Source: CAYXRS01 sp964636485
GTDB lineage: Bacteria; Gemmatimonadota; Gemmatimonadetes; Gemmatimonadales; Gemmatimonadaceae
Direction: 5' to 3'
Length of the DNA stretch: 8,862 bases
Assembly (NCBI GenBank): GCA_964636485.1
Contig: CAZWSO010000100.1
Location: 1-8,862 of the forward strand
Every line of letters begins with the position of its first letter. Positions within the stretch are counted from its first letter, which is position 1. Shown piece after piece: positions 7,785-8,862 of this stretch. The notes under the pieces were generated by a model. That model did not search any database and was not told the DNA's origin. It saw only the letters and a program-made list of their open reading frames with translations. A program made the position numbers and the translations under genes.

Positions 7785-8615
7785 ATGAACGCGGACGTGC
7801 TGCGCATTCCGATAGGTGGTGGGTCGGTCCACGTGGACAGATACGGGCAGGGCGGCGAAGCGTTCGTGCTCCTGCACGGATTCGCCACGTCCAGCTTCCT
7901 CTGGCGGCACGTGGCCACCGAGCTGGCGGCGGCCGGCCACACCGCGTATGCGGTGGATCTGCTCGGATACGGCGAGTCGGATCGGCCGCTCGAGGCCGAT
8001 TACTCCATCGCCGCACAGACCACATACATCGAGCGCGCCATGCTGGGGCTGAGGGTGGAGCGTGCGACGGTGGCGGGGATGGATATCGGAGGCGGCATCG
8101 CCCTCCGTCTCGCGGTGCACCATCCGCAACGTGTGGCCAGGCTGGCGCTGGTGAACAGTGTCGCGTTCGACGAGTGCCCGGGGCGCGAAGTGCGACTGGT
8201 GCAGCGTGGCACGGCGCGGTTCGCACTGCGAATCGCCCGCGGCGTACTCGGCGCTGCGCCCCTTCTCCGGCAAGTACTGGAAGGTGGTGTCGCCGATCCC
8301 GAGCATATGCCTCCTGCCCTGATCGCCCGTTATCTCGCCCCATTCACAGGGAGCGATGGTGTCGCGCACCTGCTGCTGCTCGCCGGCGCACTCAGCCATG
8401 ACGACGTGCGGCTGCTGGACCTTTCCTCTATCAGGGTGCCGACATCAATTGTCTGGGGTGAGGAGGAGCGCTTCCTCGAGAGCGGGCTCCCCGAACGCCT
8501 CCAGGTGGCGATACCCGGCGCCACGCTCACTCGCCTGCGTGGAGCAGGCCGGCTCGTACCCGAGGAGACCCCAGAAGCGCTGGCGCGTCTTCTTCTTGAG
8601 CTTGCCGAACGCTGA
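7785..8615 (+). CDS. Alpha/beta-hydrolase-fold protein with altered catalytic triad
   Basis: A 276-residue cytoplasmic protein with the canonical fold: strand and oxyanion-hole motif VLLHGFATSSFLWRHV (28-43), AYAVDLLGYGESDRP (54-68), nucleophile elbow VAGMDIGGGIALRLA (96-110), a short helical cap (about 130-210), then VPTSIVWGEEERFL (218-231) and LRGAGRLVPEETPEALA (251-267). The nucleophile position is D100 (codon 8082-8084) instead of Ser, as in epoxide hydrolases and haloalkane dehalogenases. The acid position aligns with E228 rather than Asp, and the catalytic His of the usual GAGH motif is Arg (R256, codon 8550-8552). It may be non-hydrolytic or use another mechanism; the substrate cannot be told. 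The ATG at 7785 is chosen because CCGGAG lies four bases upstream and the fold starts right after; an in-frame ATG at 7716 would add 23 residues with no homology-like features. Confidence 0.88.
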   Translation: MNADVLRIPIGGGSVHVDRYGQGGEAFVLLHGFATSSFLWRHVATELAAAGHTAYAVDLLGYGESDRPLEADYSIAAQTTYIERAMLGLRVERATVAGMDIGGGIALRLAVHHPQRVARLALVNSVAFDECPGREVRLVQRGTARFALRIARGVLGAAPLLRQVLEGGVADPEHMPPALIARYLAPFTGSDGVAHLLLLAGALSHDDVRLLDLSSIRVPTSIVWGEEERFLESGLPERLQVAIPGATLTRLRGAGRLVPEETPEALARLLLELAER

Positions 8616-8765
8616 TCGTTCAGCGCGCAATGCGGAGCCGGCGGTTCACCCGCAACAGCATGAGAAACCCCGGGGCGCGGATCGTGCGAATACCACGGAT
8701 GTCGCACTTGGAATGGCCCCTGCTTCATGTTAACTTTTAAAGTCTTTACACTGAGCGAGGTGCAA
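8616..8765. other. Intergenic region with AT-rich promoter-like stretch
   Basis: The sequence is GC-rich until 8725, then turns abruptly AT-rich (TTAACTTTTAAAGTCTTTAC, 8730-8749). In this GC-rich setting that is probably the promoter of the gene starting at the right edge. TTTAAA and TTTACA are both possible -10 elements, and neither has a clear -35 partner. No intrinsic terminator for the preceding gene is visible. Confidence 0.45.
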
Positions 8766-8862
8766 TTGGCGCGAGACAGAAACCGACGCAGAGAGCCCGT
8801 GGCACAACCGACACCGTTCGAGCAGGCCCGGGACGAGCTGTTCCAGCACATTATCCGGTGTG
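8766..8862 (+). CDS. Start of an unidentified gene, truncated by window edge
   Basis: An open frame runs to the window end and reads VAQPTPFEQARDELFQHIIR shortly before the edge. This acidic, amphipathic helical start looks like genuine protein, but only about 32 codons are visible and no family can be assigned. The start is ambiguous. TTG at 8766 has GAGGTG just upstream; GTG at 8799 lies immediately before the AQPTPFEQ segment with a weak GAGAG; GTG at 8760 and ATG at 8727 are also in frame, though the last would put coding sequence through the AT-rich promoter-like stretch. Confidence 0.5.
   Translation, partial: MARDRNRRREPVAQPTPFEQARDELFQHIIRC

Noticed and set aside
7663..8399. Minus-strand frames of over 220 codons opposite the hydrolase
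   Set aside because: Antisense shadows: Arg/Pro/Ser-rich translation and no ribosome-binding site or domain motif. The plus-strand protein has a clear alpha/beta-hydrolase pattern.
8631..8676. Possible terminator after the hydrolase (TGCGG/CCGCA stem and a CCCCGGGG palindrome)
   Set aside because: The stem is only five base pairs with a 15-base loop, and neither element is followed by a T-run.
8330..8851. 173-codon minus-strand frame at the right end
   Set aside because: It overlaps the hydrolase 3' end and the start of the next plus-strand gene, passes through the AT-rich promoter-like stretch, and is Ser/Arg-rich with no recognisable feature.

Overview
This is a GC-rich window (roughly 65% G+C by eye) from a diderm bacterium, probably a draft or metagenome assembly because it contains a 100-base N gap. 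It encodes System I cytochrome c maturation, a periplasmic thiol-oxidation pair and a predicted outer-membrane beta-barrel, so the cell has an inner and an outer membrane and likely respires with c-type cytochromes. Gemmatimonadota or a similar high-GC Gram-negative lineage fits, but that is inference from gene content, not proof.

Layout. Positions 4-2425, minus strand: ccmA-ccmB-ccmC-ccmD, a tightly overlapping operon for heme handling in cytochrome c maturation. The 43-residue CcmD is small and easy to miss. The remaining ccm genes would lie beyond the left edge. ccmA is interrupted by the N gap, but the 55 bases on each side of the gap are identical. Collapsing the repeat and the Ns restores one intact 245-residue ABC ATPase. 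Positions 2426-2786: a non-coding divergent promoter region. Positions 2787-4751, plus strand: full-length acetyl-CoA synthetase (acs). Positions 4801-4837: an intrinsic terminator reading on the minus strand.

Positions 4858-7495 hold five minus-strand genes. In transcription order they are a 101-residue helical protein of unknown function, a membrane-anchored DsbA-family oxidoreductase (CPAC), a single-domain VKOR-family membrane protein (CMWC plus a loop cysteine pair), a small secreted beta-barrel, and, after a 200-base spacer, a 123-residue protein of unknown function. The first four are packed tightly enough to be one operon. DsbA would oxidise exported proteins and VKOR would reoxidise DsbA with quinone. 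The barrel downstream is unlikely to be a direct substrate, because its mature part has no cysteine.

Positions 7785-8615, plus strand: an alpha/beta-hydrolase-fold protein whose catalytic positions read Asp, Glu and Arg instead of the common Ser, Asp and His. At the right edge an AT-rich stretch precedes the start of another plus-strand gene, cut off by the window.

No RNA gene, CRISPR array, insertion sequence or phage feature was found. The most noteworthy items are the triad-degenerate hydrolase, the VKOR-DsbA operon with its uncharacterised small partner, and the clearly artefactual assembly gap inside ccmA. I see no strong case for a wholly new system.
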